DNA of 44,075 bases from Saccoglossus kowalevskii (taxonomy: Eukaryota > Hemichordata > Enteropneusta > Harrimaniidae): contig NW_003124894.1 in assembly GCF_000003605.2 (NCBI RefSeq), positions 607,677-651,751 of the forward strand. Direction: 5' to 3'. This document shows positions 10,501 to 24,300 of the stretch, in pieces; the first letter of the stretch is position 1; each line of letters opens with the position of its first letter. Both the position numbers and the translations under genes were made by a program. The notes below the pieces were generated by a model that worked only from the letters and a program-made list of their open reading frames with translations, was not told the origin of the DNA and ran no database searches.

Positions 10501-13500
10501 CGCAAACGGCAAATATATATCAAATAACAGTTACAGTTTTCACTATTTAATGCTCTTATTTCCTAACAATGATGAATTAGAAGTAACTTTTTATGCCTAA
10601 ACTTAGTTTGCATGATTTATTCTCTGGTATTGAATTAATTTGTATACTCATTACTTTTTTTCCAATATCTTGTTATTTTTCTCTGGGTGAGTTTAAATTT
10701 GATGAATTTCATTTTTTCATTGTGTGGTTTGCCGTTTTGCAATTTTAACATACTGACAGCTAGATACAGAAATCTATGGTTTCAGCCCCTGTGGCAGTCA
10801 CCTATAATACCTTCCCGAGGTGGTAGATGCAATTAATTTGATTATCAGCATTTGCTTCCTGCATGTGATTTTATCCCTGAATTTTCAACCCCAAGTTATT
10901 GTCATCTCACACACATTAAGTTGGTTATGGTGATTAGAAAGCTGCTTTGCTATACTAATGGTATATACATGTAGGTCCAAGGCAATAACTAACTACATGT
11001 ACCTTCAATGTGATGATGCAAACATTTTAACTTGACTCATCCTAAAATGTGTAAAATTACACATGATACTTACCTTTTTAGCAGATTTTCAGATTTAAAA
11101 TAAAGATATTGACTAACAACATGTATATGTTGTACTAAATATGTACTAAAAATATTGATTAATATCTACTGCACCAGTATATTTGATTGTCCTGTATGTT
11201 TTTTTGTGTGAGGTGTGGTTTTGGTTGTGTTCCTATGAAACAATGTTCTTACTAAACATAAAACCTTGCTAATATACTGACTGGAATTTGTTGTTTTCTA
11301 TTTAAATATTACATATACCTCATGTCACTATATGATATACGTGTAGGTGTAGGTGTGAAAAAAGAAAAAAAATGGATGGATTGTGTCAATGGGCTACATT
11401 TGTAGGCATATCATATTATATTATCTGTTCTCTTGTTGAGTTGCAATTCGTTCTCATCTTTCAGTGGTTTGGATTATTCAAGTCCATGGAGAGAAAGCTT
11501 CATCGAAAACAAAGCAGAAATTGAAAACTCCTTACATGTAACACATTCCTCCATGCAAACTGTCTTGAAGATGTGTCAATCGAGTCTTGGCATCCTGCCA
11601 CTTGTCGATTTATCAGGAGTACGAGCCCAAGGGCCAATAGAAATTGAACATTTGAAGAATAATGTTGTATTAGATCTAGAGAAAACAGAAGAAAAACTTA
11701 TGCATAGGTAAGTGTCTGTAATGGTCTTATTTTCTGTATCTTTGAACAAGCAAGTTCATTATCTTGTGGATTTGTTGTCATACTACCATAGGCACAAATT
11801 AATAGTTTTGTTATCTTATTTTCAGTTGGTGGCCTGAAGTACTGAATATATTTATGGACAGGAAGAAACTTCCTGAACTCCGAGGAGAGAAGCTGGAATC
11901 GTTTTACAACTGTGTACAGACATTAATATCTAATCAGGTAAAACTTGAACTAAAATGTGAACCAGCCATGGTTTTTTTCTTTGATTGACGTATCTTTGAT
12001 TCCCATTGTCTCCTTTTATTCTGTGTGATAGAATCTGAGGTTAACTTAAATTCACACTTTTTTTTTAATGTAAGCTTCTGATTACTCTTTGCTGCCTTTC
12101 TATACATATACCTCCAAGTAAAGTGGTACTGTGATTACAGTGTATATGCATGGAATGGTGGTATAATATTGTCAGTTGTCTGCCTCAATGCATTACTCTT
12201 TTATTCCCCCAGTATGCCGGCGACACACTAACCCCCACTGCATGTGTTCTCCCTTTTTGTTTCTTTCAGATTAAAGACATGATTGTACGTACTGTTGAAG
12301 CATGGGTAGAGCTCTTTGATCTTGAACATAGACAGAACCTGCCTATATTCAAGATGGAATTGACATTTGACAACGATAAAATGGAGTTCTATCCATACTA
12401 TTCAGACTTAGAAGAATGTCTGTTGTTCGTTGTAACTCAGATTACAAAAACCATGCAGGTAGTCCCAACAATACAGTCTTGGCTCTCGGGTACCAATGAG
12501 TTGTCTTCCATAGATGCTAGTACCGCGACTCATGTACTTACGTGGGCCAACACTAAACTCATTGAGGCCTGCAAGATCAACTTTGAAGGACCTCAAGCTC
12601 ATTTACAGTCATACAGTAAGTGTGAGAATCTGTTTTTTACACTGTCAGATATCTACTTTTGAATATTGATTTGATGCTCAGAGGTAGATCATGGACAGTT
12701 AGAATAGCGTAGATTAGAATAGAATCAGACTTTATTCAATAATTGGTATATGGTGGATCAGTAGATCAGAAAATGATAGAATTATTACACACTGTTGAGT
12801 ATTGTATTTGAATTAAAGATGAATAGAATAACTAACAAAAAAGAGTATGTTATTCTCAATTGAGCCTTCCCGAGTGGCAGGTTTTCAAGTTCAATACAAC
12901 ACCTGAGGTGAGGTGACTTTTATTTGATTTCCCTATCCAAGGGAACCAGCACATGGTAATCAGTAAACCGCACCAAATTCTTAGTTACATTTAATTAAAA
13001 ATAGTTAATAAATATTATAAAATTAAATCAGTTTTAAATTGTTATCAATATATTATTATATCCACACATGTTATAAAGATGTAAATCTCACAGGCACATA
13101 CATATTGATATCTACAGATTACTGCGCCATAATATTATAGAATTAGCATGCGCAGATGTGATTGTACATTCTGTACTTTGTTTTTTGATGCTTTTTAACA
13201 CGTGTTAATTTTCACTTCCTTCCCATCCAGTGGATAAATATGAGTTCTTGTGCAATGGAGAAACTATGGATAGAGTGAACAAGTTTTTGGAAGAAGAGCA
13301 TACTTTTGGGGACTATTGCGAGGTACAGTACTAATTCTTTCTTTTTGTTTGGTCAGAGATCAAAATATTTATCTCTATGCCTGTATAATCCATTATGAAT
13401 TTATCAGTTCAATACTTGAAGACTTCCAGATTTGAAGATTTATTTTGTACACTTGTTTTAATCCTTGAAGTTTGTGGAAGAATTCCGTGACCGTGCCAAA

Positions 13501-15313
13501 GAAATCCTTGGGCTTGACTCTATTGCTCATTTTGATATGGTGAGACTGGACTGCGAGGACCTGAAAAGGGGCTTGGCTGAGAAGTCACGTAGTTATGCCA
13601 ACATATTATTACAGAGGCTCTCTTCAGACCACATGGATGAAAACAAAGCGTAAGTTGCAGTTGTTAATTGATTATTTATAAAAATTGGTTATTGCCCATC
13701 AATATTTTAAGTATGCAACCCAAAAAAAAGCAATTGTCTAACGGTTAGAATAGAATTATTCTTGCTATAAACTGAAGAGAGTTTATTTTTCCCCTTTTCA
13801 GTATCTGCCAGGAATTTGAAACCATCAAAGCTCGCGCCTTGAAACATCCAGAAAACTCTGAGGAACTCGTGGACATGGTTTCTTACATTGAGAAAGCCAG
13901 AGTCGATGGCATTAGGGGACTGAATGAAAGAATCCAAGAACAACAGAAAATATTGAGTTTTTTGCTGGATTATTACTTTTTCCCACAAGAACACATTGAC
14001 CTGAATTGTGTTGTCCTCACGTGGCCTAAGAATATTCGACCTGTGTTTGATGAAAATGATGAGGTAAGTCGTCATGTTAACTATTTTGAAATATTTCAAA
14101 TGAATAAAAATCTTAGCGTTTATTAAAGTTTCTTTGAATAATTATTAACCCCTTGATGTTCATTTGATCCACAATTAACAAAGAGATTATTATAGAAAAA
14201 ATACCTAATACATTTTTTGAGCTCTTGAAGCTCTCTTGCCACATTATTCACTACCTGCCTATCAGTACATGTATGTACATATTTGTATTTTGTTTAACAT
14301 CTACTGATATATATGTTGGATTTCAGTTAGTAGAAGATGCTAAGAAGAAGGGTGAAAGAGAATTGCTGGAGAAGAGGGAGAAAGTGATGTTGGAATTGGA
14401 TAAATTGAAGAGACGTGTGGAGGAGTTTGCAGAGTATGGCGAGATGGACATGATGGTGCAATACGTCAACGATGTGCGGGCTGTACAGAAGCGTCTAACT
14501 GAATGCCAAGAAAGCATTGGTTTTATTCACAAGGTGCTTACATCAGTTCATTCTATTTATGTTTGAAAGTACATGTATGTACTTGAATACAAACTGTGGT
14601 AGAATTATCAGATCTTGTGTTGCTGAAAGTAGTTTTATCGGTTGGTTTTGTAGGAAGAAGCTCTCTACAAGTGGGATCCAACAATATATCCAGAAGTTGA
14701 AGAAATTACGCATGGTATTGAACCATATCAGAAACTATTTACACTGGTTGTCAAATGGCAAAGAGCAGAGAAAAAGTAAGTGTTATTAGACTTCCTGCAT
14801 TGAGAACATATTTGGCAGAGTTATCTTCAGTGTTTGGAATAGTTTCTCGCTTTCCCATGCAGTACTTGTACTCAGTGCCTCCTTGATACAGTCAGCACAA
14901 TGAGTGAAGTCGTATACATTAATAGAAACTTGCTTTCTAGAGGTTGTTGTCAAATCCAATACATAGTTTCTCAGGATGTTGACAACAATACTATTTGTCA
15001 GAGGGCTCTCAATTTGTGAACATTTAGAGAGATGCTAAGATTGTAATGCTCTGATTTCAGGTCTATGGATGGTGCGTTCCTTGAATTAAATTCAGAAGCT
15101 ATTGAAACTGAAGTTGATGAGTTCTGGCGAGAGATCTACAAAATCACCAAGTCATTTGTTAGCCAGAAAAAGAAAGAAGAAGCCGAAAAGGCCAAAAATG
15201 CACCTGTCAAACGCAGACGTCCAGGGGAAGAAGATGAGAAAAAAGATGATGAACCCGGAATGGCTGCCATCAAAGTTTGTGAGACAGTTCAAGAGCAAAT
15301 TAAAGAATTCAAG
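7558..15313 (+). CDS. DNAH12: DNAH12 exons 1-13: N-terminal tail (residues 1-804)
   Basis: Exons: 7558-7860, 9052-9078, 9529-9718, 10345-10420, 11465-11707, 11826-11937, 12270-12615, 13231-13322, 13471-13649, 13802-14063, 14327-14533, 14654-14775 and 15061-15313. The tail attaches the motor to the doublet and its light chains. It opens with a Ser/Pro-rich disordered stretch, then conserved blocks such as [35 protein letters not shown] and [12 protein letters not shown]. Helical segments follow, including [20 protein letters not shown] in exon 11. Exon 13 carries a basic-then-acidic insert ([17 protein letters not shown]). Exon 2 is a 27-nt microexon. Confidence 0.92.
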
Positions 15314-18300
15314 GTAACTATTGGACATATTTTGGTAGCTTGCATTCAGTGATGAGTTTCTATTTTCATCACTACACGTCCATAACACATTGCAGTGTGC
15401 GGTGTACGGATGGCCGAGTTCTATTGTTTTTGCTGTCAGATGTATAAAATATATGATTTCATTTGTGAACTTTGTTTTAAATTGCAGGACTACATACCAG
15501 TCATTTCAACGCTCTGCAACCCTGGTCTGAGACAAAGACATTGGGATAAAATATCAGACATTGCAGGTTTCGATATGACCCCTGATTCTGGTAGCACTTT
15601 GAGGAAGGTACTCAAGAACAATTTGGATCCCTTCATGGAAGAATTTGAAAATATAAGTGCTGGGGCCAGCAAGGTATGTCAGAATCTCAGATACTTGTGT
15701 GTACGTTACTGTGGTTGCTGTTATGTACTATAACTGTAGCTGCATGCCTTGGTAACCTCACATAGTTGTACTATACTTTTTCTCGCTGAAAATGTAGATG
15801 ACCAAATGATAATTGCTTTAATTCATCCTAAAACTTTGTGTATTCAACTCAACTCAACTATTGAACTTCATGTTCTTTTTATGTTTTTTTCACTGTTTTT
15901 AGGAATATTCACTGGAGAAAGCATCTCAGAAAATGGTGGATGAATGGGAGGATATTGAGTTCAACCTGACTGCGTATCGTGATACAGGTGTGAAGATTCT
16001 GGCTTCGGTTGATGATATCCAAACAACGCTAGATGATCAAATTGTCAAGACACAGACAATGAGAGGATCTCCGTTTATAAAACCATTTGAGAAAGAGATC
16101 AAGGTATAAATTAATTGGATTTACCTTGCTACATTATAAAGGCTAATGTTAATGTTGTTTGGTTTGTAAATGAAATCTATGTTAGCTACTTCAATGTAGA
16201 ATTTTTAGAGGATACAAAGATCTAATTATAATTTAATAGGTGTATTGGTCTTGAACCAGGTTTACTGATAACAACTTAAACCATACTTAGATTCATATAA
16301 AACATTTCCCATCAGTAGGTAACAGTAGTATGCTCACTTTTGATAGTGGTGGTACATTGTGTGTTTAAAAACGTGTATACTGACTTTGAGTATGCTTTCA
16401 GGAATGGGAAGAGAAGTTAATTCATGTTCAAGAGACCATAGATGAGTGGCTGAAAGTCCAAGCTCAATGGCTTTATCTGGAGCCTATATTCAGTTCTGAA
16501 GACATCATGCAACAGATGCCAGAGGAAGGACGATTATTTCAGACTGTTGACAGAAATTGGAAAGATGTCATGAAGCACACTGGTAAAGATCCCAAGGTGA
16601 GCGTTTGAAAATTTGAATAATCCAATCTTGCAGTAAGTTGATTAAAGTTGTTGCTGGATTACCATGTTCCACTGTATATCAGCTGTAACGGTTTTTATTT
16701 TTGACAGGTGATGGCTGCCACATCATTGAGTGGTCTTTTGGAAAAATTGATTGACAGTAATGGGTTACTGGATAGAATTATGAAAGGACTGAATGCCTAC
16801 TTGGAGAAGAAACGTTTGTTCTTCCCAAGGTTTGTTCACTAATCTCATTTTGATTACATAGTTTATCCCATATTTCTGTAGGATTTTTGTATGTTTTATT
16901 GTTGTGGTTGTATGAAAGCTGGGACTGACGCTTTTTTTCTGCTTATGATAGGTTCTTTTTCTTGTCCAATGATGAAATGTTGGAGATCTTGTCAGAGACT
17001 AAAGACCCACTTCGTGTACAGCCACACTTGAAAAAGTGTTTTGAAGGTATTGCTAAACTAGATTTCACACCAACCTTTGATATTCTTGGGATGTACAGCA
17101 GTGAGGGAGAGCGAGTCAAGTTCAGTCAGACCATTTCTACATCTGAGGCACGTGGGGCTGTTGAAAAGTGGCTTTTGCAGGTGGAAGAAGTTATGTTAAT
17201 GAGTGTGAGGGACGTTGTAGAAGCAGCTTACGAAGCCTATGCTATTGAAGCCCGAGAAGATTGGGTGCAGGAATGGCCTGGCCAGGTGGTGTTGTGTGTT
17301 TCCCAGATGTATTGGACCTTGGAAGTTCATGAAGCAATACGTGACAACCAAGGGGGACTAAAAGAGTATTGGAATAAGCTGCAAGAACAGCTCGGTGATG
17401 TTGTAAAACTTGTTCGTGGTAAACTCTCAAGACAAACACGTACAACTTTAGGAGCATTGGTCACAATTGATGTGCATGCCAGAGATGTTGTTCTCGAAAT
17501 GGTTGAGAAAGGTAAGCTTCACCTTAACAGATTTGTTATTTATCTTAGCTCAGTGACCGATCATCAAGCTCTGCTTTGAATTGACATTCTGTGGTAGTGC
17601 TAAATGTCGTTTTTAACAAACTGAACATTTTCAATAAATTTTTGTTTTGAAATATGACAGGTGTAAGTTCAGAGAATGACTTCAACTGGTTGGCTCAGCT
17701 TCGCTACTATTGGGAGAATAAGCAAGCTATGGTGAGAATAACCAATGCCACTGTTAGATATGCATATGAATACCTTGGAAATTCTGGAAGGTAAGGCACT
17801 TATATTAACAGTTCTGTTATTGTCATTAAACCCCCAAGCCTCACCCACTTAACCTCACACTCCCACATTGTGTAGTTGTTCCACATCAGACATTTGTAAA
17901 ATGTAAATTTGTTTCCTATTCTCAGACTTGTAATTACACCTCTTACTGATCGTTGTTACCGCACACTAGTTGGTGCTTTATATCTCAATCTTGGAGGTGC
18001 GCCAGAAGGTCCAGCCGGAACTGGCAAGACTGAGACCACCAAGGATTTAGCCAAAGCTCTGGCTGTGCAGTGTGTGGTGTTTAACTGCTCTGATGGCTTG
18101 GACTACCTGGCTATGGGGAAATTCTTCAAGGGATTGGCCTCAGCTGGAGCCTGGGCTTGTTTTGATGAATTCAATAGAATTGAGTTGGAAGTATTGTCAG
18201 TGGTTGCACAGCAGGTAAATATCCTATTTATTTGAAGGCGTCAACCTGAAATACCAGAATGTTTTAATAGTATTTTAGTCATCAATAATGTAGTAACTAA

Positions 18301-21300
18301 ATATTAATTTTGTTTTCTGATCAGATTTTGTGCATCCAGAGAGCTGTTGGGGAGGGAAATGATACTTTTGTGTTTGAAGGAACCGAGTTGAATTTGAAAC
18401 CAGGATGCTTTGTTGCTATCACTATGAATCCCGGCTATGCTGGACGTTCAGAACTGCCTGACAATTTAAAAGTAAGTGAACTTCATGATTTTAAATATAC
18501 CGGTAATATGATGAAGATAATGTAATTTGGTAACAGACTTGGAGAATAACCTTTATCTCAGAAGAAAGTCATTCCCTATTTAAATTGTAAAAATTACTTA
18601 TGACTGTATTTGTTCTTATCCTAGGTGTTGTTCCGAACTGTCGCTATGATGGTGCCTGACTACGCCATGATTGGTGAAATATCTCTGTATTCTTATGGTT
18701 TTATTGATGCTCGTAATCTAGCAGTAAAGATTGTAATGACATATCGTCTATGTTCAGAACAGTTGTCATCTCAGTTTCATTATGATTATGGTATGAGAGC
18801 TGTGAAAGCTGTACTCGTTGCAGCTGGTAATCTCAAACTAAAATTCCCAGATGAAAATGAAGATATCCTTGTGAGTATTATTTAACCCTTTGAGTGTCAG
18901 ATATTTTTTCCTGTCCAAAATTTAGTGCATGTGATTGGGTTTGGTTGGCCACATTCTAACTTGAGTAGGATTTTAGCGGAACTACCGTTTAACTTTTAAA
19001 AGGAAAATAGAACATTACGGCATTTACCACACATACAGAGATTAACCAATCAGTGACTGCGTACTGAACCAATAATGGAATGTCAGTATGCACCTATGGC
19101 TTATTATGGTTTCAAATATTTTCACATTTTGTAAAATTTTAACTAAATTTCATCATCATTTTGTACAATTACAGACAAGTCTGATATTGAATTTTTCTAT
19201 GTTGAAATTTGAAAAAAAGTTCAATGTACTAATAAATGTTAGGCTTAGACTACCATATGTAAAATTCTATATTTTGTCAGGTTGCTATAAAATTTACAAT
19301 TTATACAAATAGCGTTCAACCAGTATACATCTCGTGCACACTGACTAAGTTTTCCTCATCTAATGTAATTTTCTCATCATTTCAGTTACTTCGGTCCATC
19401 ATTGACGTAAATCGTCCCAAGTTCTTATCGCATGATATCCCATTATTTGAGGGTATCGTGTCAGACTTGTTCCCGGGTGTGACCTTACCCGAAGCTGACT
19501 ATGTTGTATTTTTGGATGCTGTGGAAGAAGTATGTAAGAAGCGAAATCTGCAAACAGTCAGTATGTTCACCGAGAAGTTGATTCAAACGTATGAAATGAT
19601 GATTGTCAGGCATGGGTAAGTTGAGCAGTCTTTGCATTTTGCTTTTTATTTTTTCATATTGAAAGTGTCATCATTACATTAATACAACACAGTTGTTTAT
19701 GTTTAGAATTTAACAATATGATTTCAGAAACTCTAATTTTCATTCTGTTTGTTTTTGTACAAGATTTATGTTGGTTGGTGAACCATTTTCTGGCAAAACT
19801 ATGGTACTTCATGTGCTAGCAGATGTCCTAACACTACTTAACGAAAAAGGATTAAACGATGAAGAGAAAGTTATATTTCGTACTGTAAACCCCAAAGCCG
19901 TAACAATGGGACAGTTATTTGGTCAGTTTGATCCAGTTTCCCACGAAGTAAGTATTCGTAATGGTGATAAGTTTGTCTTAGCTGAAGAGTGAACTTGTTT
20001 TTCTTCCTCAGATTTCCTCTTGTAGCTGAAAGAAGAAATCAATCTATTCTCTCACTCTCTGCTCTGATTCAAATTATTATATTCTGTTATTGTTATAATG
20101 TGAACTGTTGAGTCTTTCTAAATAGTAGCTTTCTTTTTTGTAAACTTTCCGTACACAATGAAGAGTTACATGAGTCGGGAACAATCTCCGGTAAATATTG
20201 TAAATCAGTAAAATTTGATGAGCTTGATCCATGGTTTTCCTATACGTCGTTAAGTGCATGTTATCAATCCCCTACAATCCCTCCAGTATGTATTGCATTG
20301 AAGCTTGTGCTTCAAAGGTGGATTTGAAAATGCATCCTCTGATTTTCTATGTTCTGTTTTTGAAAACTTATGACACTGCACCACTCATCCCTAAACCAAA
20401 ACATATCCATTCCATTTGACTGCATCAGTCCCACCAGTTGTCTTTAAAACATCTTCTTTCCTATAATAATAATTGTAATTATCTGCATCTTTTAGTGGAC
20501 TGATGGTATTGTAGCCAATACATTTCGTGAGTTTGCTTCAGCTGAAAACCCAGACCGTAAATGGGTAGTGTTTGATGGTCCCATTGATACACTATGGATT
20601 GAAAGTATGAATACAGTATTAGATGACAATAAGAAACTATGTCTGATGAGTGGTGAGATTATCCAGATGTCCAACTCAATGAGTTTGATTTTTGAAGCAA
20701 TGGATTTGGCACAAGCTTCAGTAAGTTAAATTTTATTCTTCATTGTTGTATAATGTGATAGATGTTAGTACGTGGGTGTGAATTCCGTTGCTTTGTTTAT
20801 TCATTCATTCATTCGTATGTCTTCTGTTCACAGCCTGCTACTGTCAGTCGATGTGGTATGATTTACTTGGAACCTTCGCAGTTGGGATGGCAGCCCCTGT
20901 TAGATTCTTGGTTGATAGAATTACCAGAATATTTACAAAAGGACGGAGCGTTGCTGCGTGCACTATTCTCCTGGTTGGCCGAGCCACTGATGGATTATAC
21001 AAGAAGAAATTGTAAGGTGTGTACAAATATTTATTTGTTTGTACCTGTCGATAAATGATATTTCAGCCTTGAAAAAATGGTAGCTATGGGACTAAATGAC
21101 AATTAAAAATAAATCCTCCTCAACTTATTTTTTGTAGGAGTATGTTCCATCTAGTAGCAGTAATTTGATTAAGTCATTGATGTATATGTTCACCATGCTG
21201 ATGGACGAATATGATGCATCCAGTAATAGTGGCAACCATCTCAAAATATGGACTGTGGTAAGTCATTATTTTAATTATTTTAATCATTTTAATCACTTGT

Positions 21301-24300
21301 TTTGTTACTATTACTTTGCCAAATTTGTGATGTACCTATGATTTTTTTTTCTCCATTTCTTGAACTAGTCTGCATTCCTTTTCTCAACTGTATGGTCCAT
21401 TGGAGCCAGTGTGGACAGCGATGGACAAGTGAAATTTGATGCCCAGTTACGTGAAATGTTGACCGGCAAGTCAGAGAACTTCCCACCAATTCCTAACGAG
21501 GTTGGTAAAATTGATGTGCCCATTCCTCCAGAAGGCTTAGTCTATGAATATATGTACGAGGTAAGTTATCCCATTAATCTTATCTAATGAGCTAAATTAC
21601 ACTAATTCCTAACAGAAAAGCAAGAAAGCTTATTACCTACTTCTCCATTAAAATCAAAAAATGTGTGCAAAGTAACTTCATTTGCCACACACAGAACCAA
21701 CAAATGTTTTCTGTGTCATGTTACTTTTACTGTCCATCAGAAAACAGCAGTTCTGTATGTTGCCTCATTGTTTTGATTCTATTATTTCACAGTTTAAGGC
21801 TCGTGGTCGATGGGTACATTGGAATGAAACAATTCGTAATAAGGAAATTGGTGGACCAGGCATGAAACCACAAGATATTATTGTGCCTACTATGGATACT
21901 GCTCGATATACTTATCTAATGGATTTGATGATTAAACATAAAAGGTGTGTTTATTTTCCACTCAAATATAGTAAAGTATGCATTAAATTGTGCCACTTAA
22001 GAGTTGACGATACAGATAAATTAATGGTTGACATATAGTGGGGTTTATCTGTTTCTTTAATATCATCTTTCAGAGCTGTCTTATTTGTCGGTCCCACTGG
22101 AACTGGAAAAAGTGCATATGTTAAAGACAAACTAATGAATAATCTTCCCAAAGAATCCTACCTACCTTTGTTTGTTAACTTTTCTGCACAGACGAGTGCC
22201 AACCAAACACAGGTAAATTTATTTCATTTCCTTCCAGTTGATACAATTTGAATTCGCATGTTGTTGCAAGTGTTGCATAGTCTGAGCATTATGTTTTAAT
22301 TAATGAATTTGTCTGCCCACTCTATTAGGATATCATCATGTCTAAATTGGACAAGAGACGTAAAGGAGTGTTCGGTCCCCCCATGGGTAAGCAGTGCGTT
22401 ATCTTTGTTGACGACATGAACATGCCAGCAAGGGAGCAATACGGAGCACAGCCACCCATTGAACTGCTCAGACAATATTTTGATCATGGAAATTGGTAAG
22501 TATAATCGTAAAGTGAAATTTGAATGTTGACAGTTTGACTTGAGACTGAACCTATTAACCATAGTGCATGATTTTAGAAATCTCAAGTTTTTAACTTTTC
22601 TTTCTTCATGTTTTGTCAGGTATGATAAGAAGGATACCTCCAAGATCACACTGACTGATATACAGTTTTTAGCTGCCATGGGACCTCCAGGGGGCGGTAG
22701 AAACCCTGTTACGCAGCGATTTCTGAGACATTTCAATATTATATCACAGACAACATTTAATGACGAAAGTATGCAAAGAATTTTCAACACTATCGTCAGT
22801 TACTATCTACGAGTAAGTCCAAAGTTTTGTTTCCCTTCTTGCTCAATTTATTTTTTTGTTTTTCATGCATATACCTGGTAGTCATAGTAGAAATTGTATT
22901 TAAATTAGGTTTTTGTTTATGGTGAAATTATGATGTTGACTTTTTTTATTTTTCAGACCAATGAATTTCCCACAGACTTCTTCACTGCTGGTACCTTGAT
23001 AGTTCAGGCCACTATGCAAGTATACAAGAGTGCTATGGACAATTTGCTGCCAACTCCAGCTAAATCTCACTATGTGTTCAACTTGAGAGATTTCTCCCGT
23101 ATCATCAATGGTGTCCTAATGGTGAAGAAGAATGCGGTTGAAAATAAAAGGACATTTACCAGGTGGGGTATGCTGGAGAAAGATGACTCTGATTTGTAAA
23201 TATTTAACAAATTGCCAGTCACAAAGACTTTTGTTGTATACCTTGTTTTGTCTTTCTCATAGTTGTTTTATCATTGTGTATTTTCTCAGACTATGGGTGC
23301 ATGAAGTGTTCAGGGTTTTCTATGACCGTCTCATTGATGACGCAGACAGACAATGGTTATTTGAGTAAGTGAACTCTTGTTTGTACTATGTTTATCAAAG
23401 ATAGATCATAAAGAGATAAGAAAACATAAATGGTGATATTTCATTTGCACTGAGAATTTTACTGAAATGACATGATGTATTAACTTTCATACCTTGTACA
23501 AGATTAGTGTGGAGGTCCATGTACTTTCATCGGGAGCCATGGAAATCTTTTATTGGGAAAGAACAGAGATGAACAGAGGTTATTATAAATAGACACGTAA
23601 TTCTATATAGAAAAGTTAAAACAGGTAGTACACTAGACAAAACAAGCTAATGGTTGTTTCCTAATGGTTATGTGTTTCTTTGCAGTATGACCAAAACGCT
23701 AGTTAAAGACATTTTTAAAGACAACTTTGATTCCTTGTTTGATCATTTGACTCCTGATGGTGGTAAAGTGAATGAGGATGATATGAGAAGCTTGATGTTT
23801 GGGGATTACATGAATCCGGAGGCTGAACCAGATGAAAGATTATATGAAGAGGTGAAATCTATTGACGAGTTCTATAAGGTTGTGGAGACTCAGCTAGAGG
23901 AGTATAACCAGACTCATAAAACCCAGATGAATTTGGTAATATTCAGGTAAGGGCACTTTAATTTTCATCATACTTCAACTGCAATGTCAGAGTTTTGACA
24001 ATGAAAAACGGAAATACAAGTATTATAGGATAAACAAGCACAGAGACTATGAAAATGACAAAACTTGCATTATTTAAATTAATCCAATATTAGTATCTTC
24101 AATTAAAGAACACACAGGTGTGGTTATTACACAGACACAGAGTCATTGTTTCAACTAAGCTGCTGAGAATGTTGTGACTTCATCTCTGTACTAGTATATG
24201 AATACAAAATGCATAACATTTATAAGGAATATTTCTCAGATTGTTGGATTTCACTGAAAATGAGTAAGGTTTTTAGTAAACTACATTTATGCAATGCTGC

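Noticed and set aside
23163-23199. Extension of dynein exon 33 through [12 protein letters not shown]
   Set aside because: Those codons run into a stop. Splicing at ACCAG|GTGGGG joins [11 protein letters not shown] in frame, as in other dyneins.
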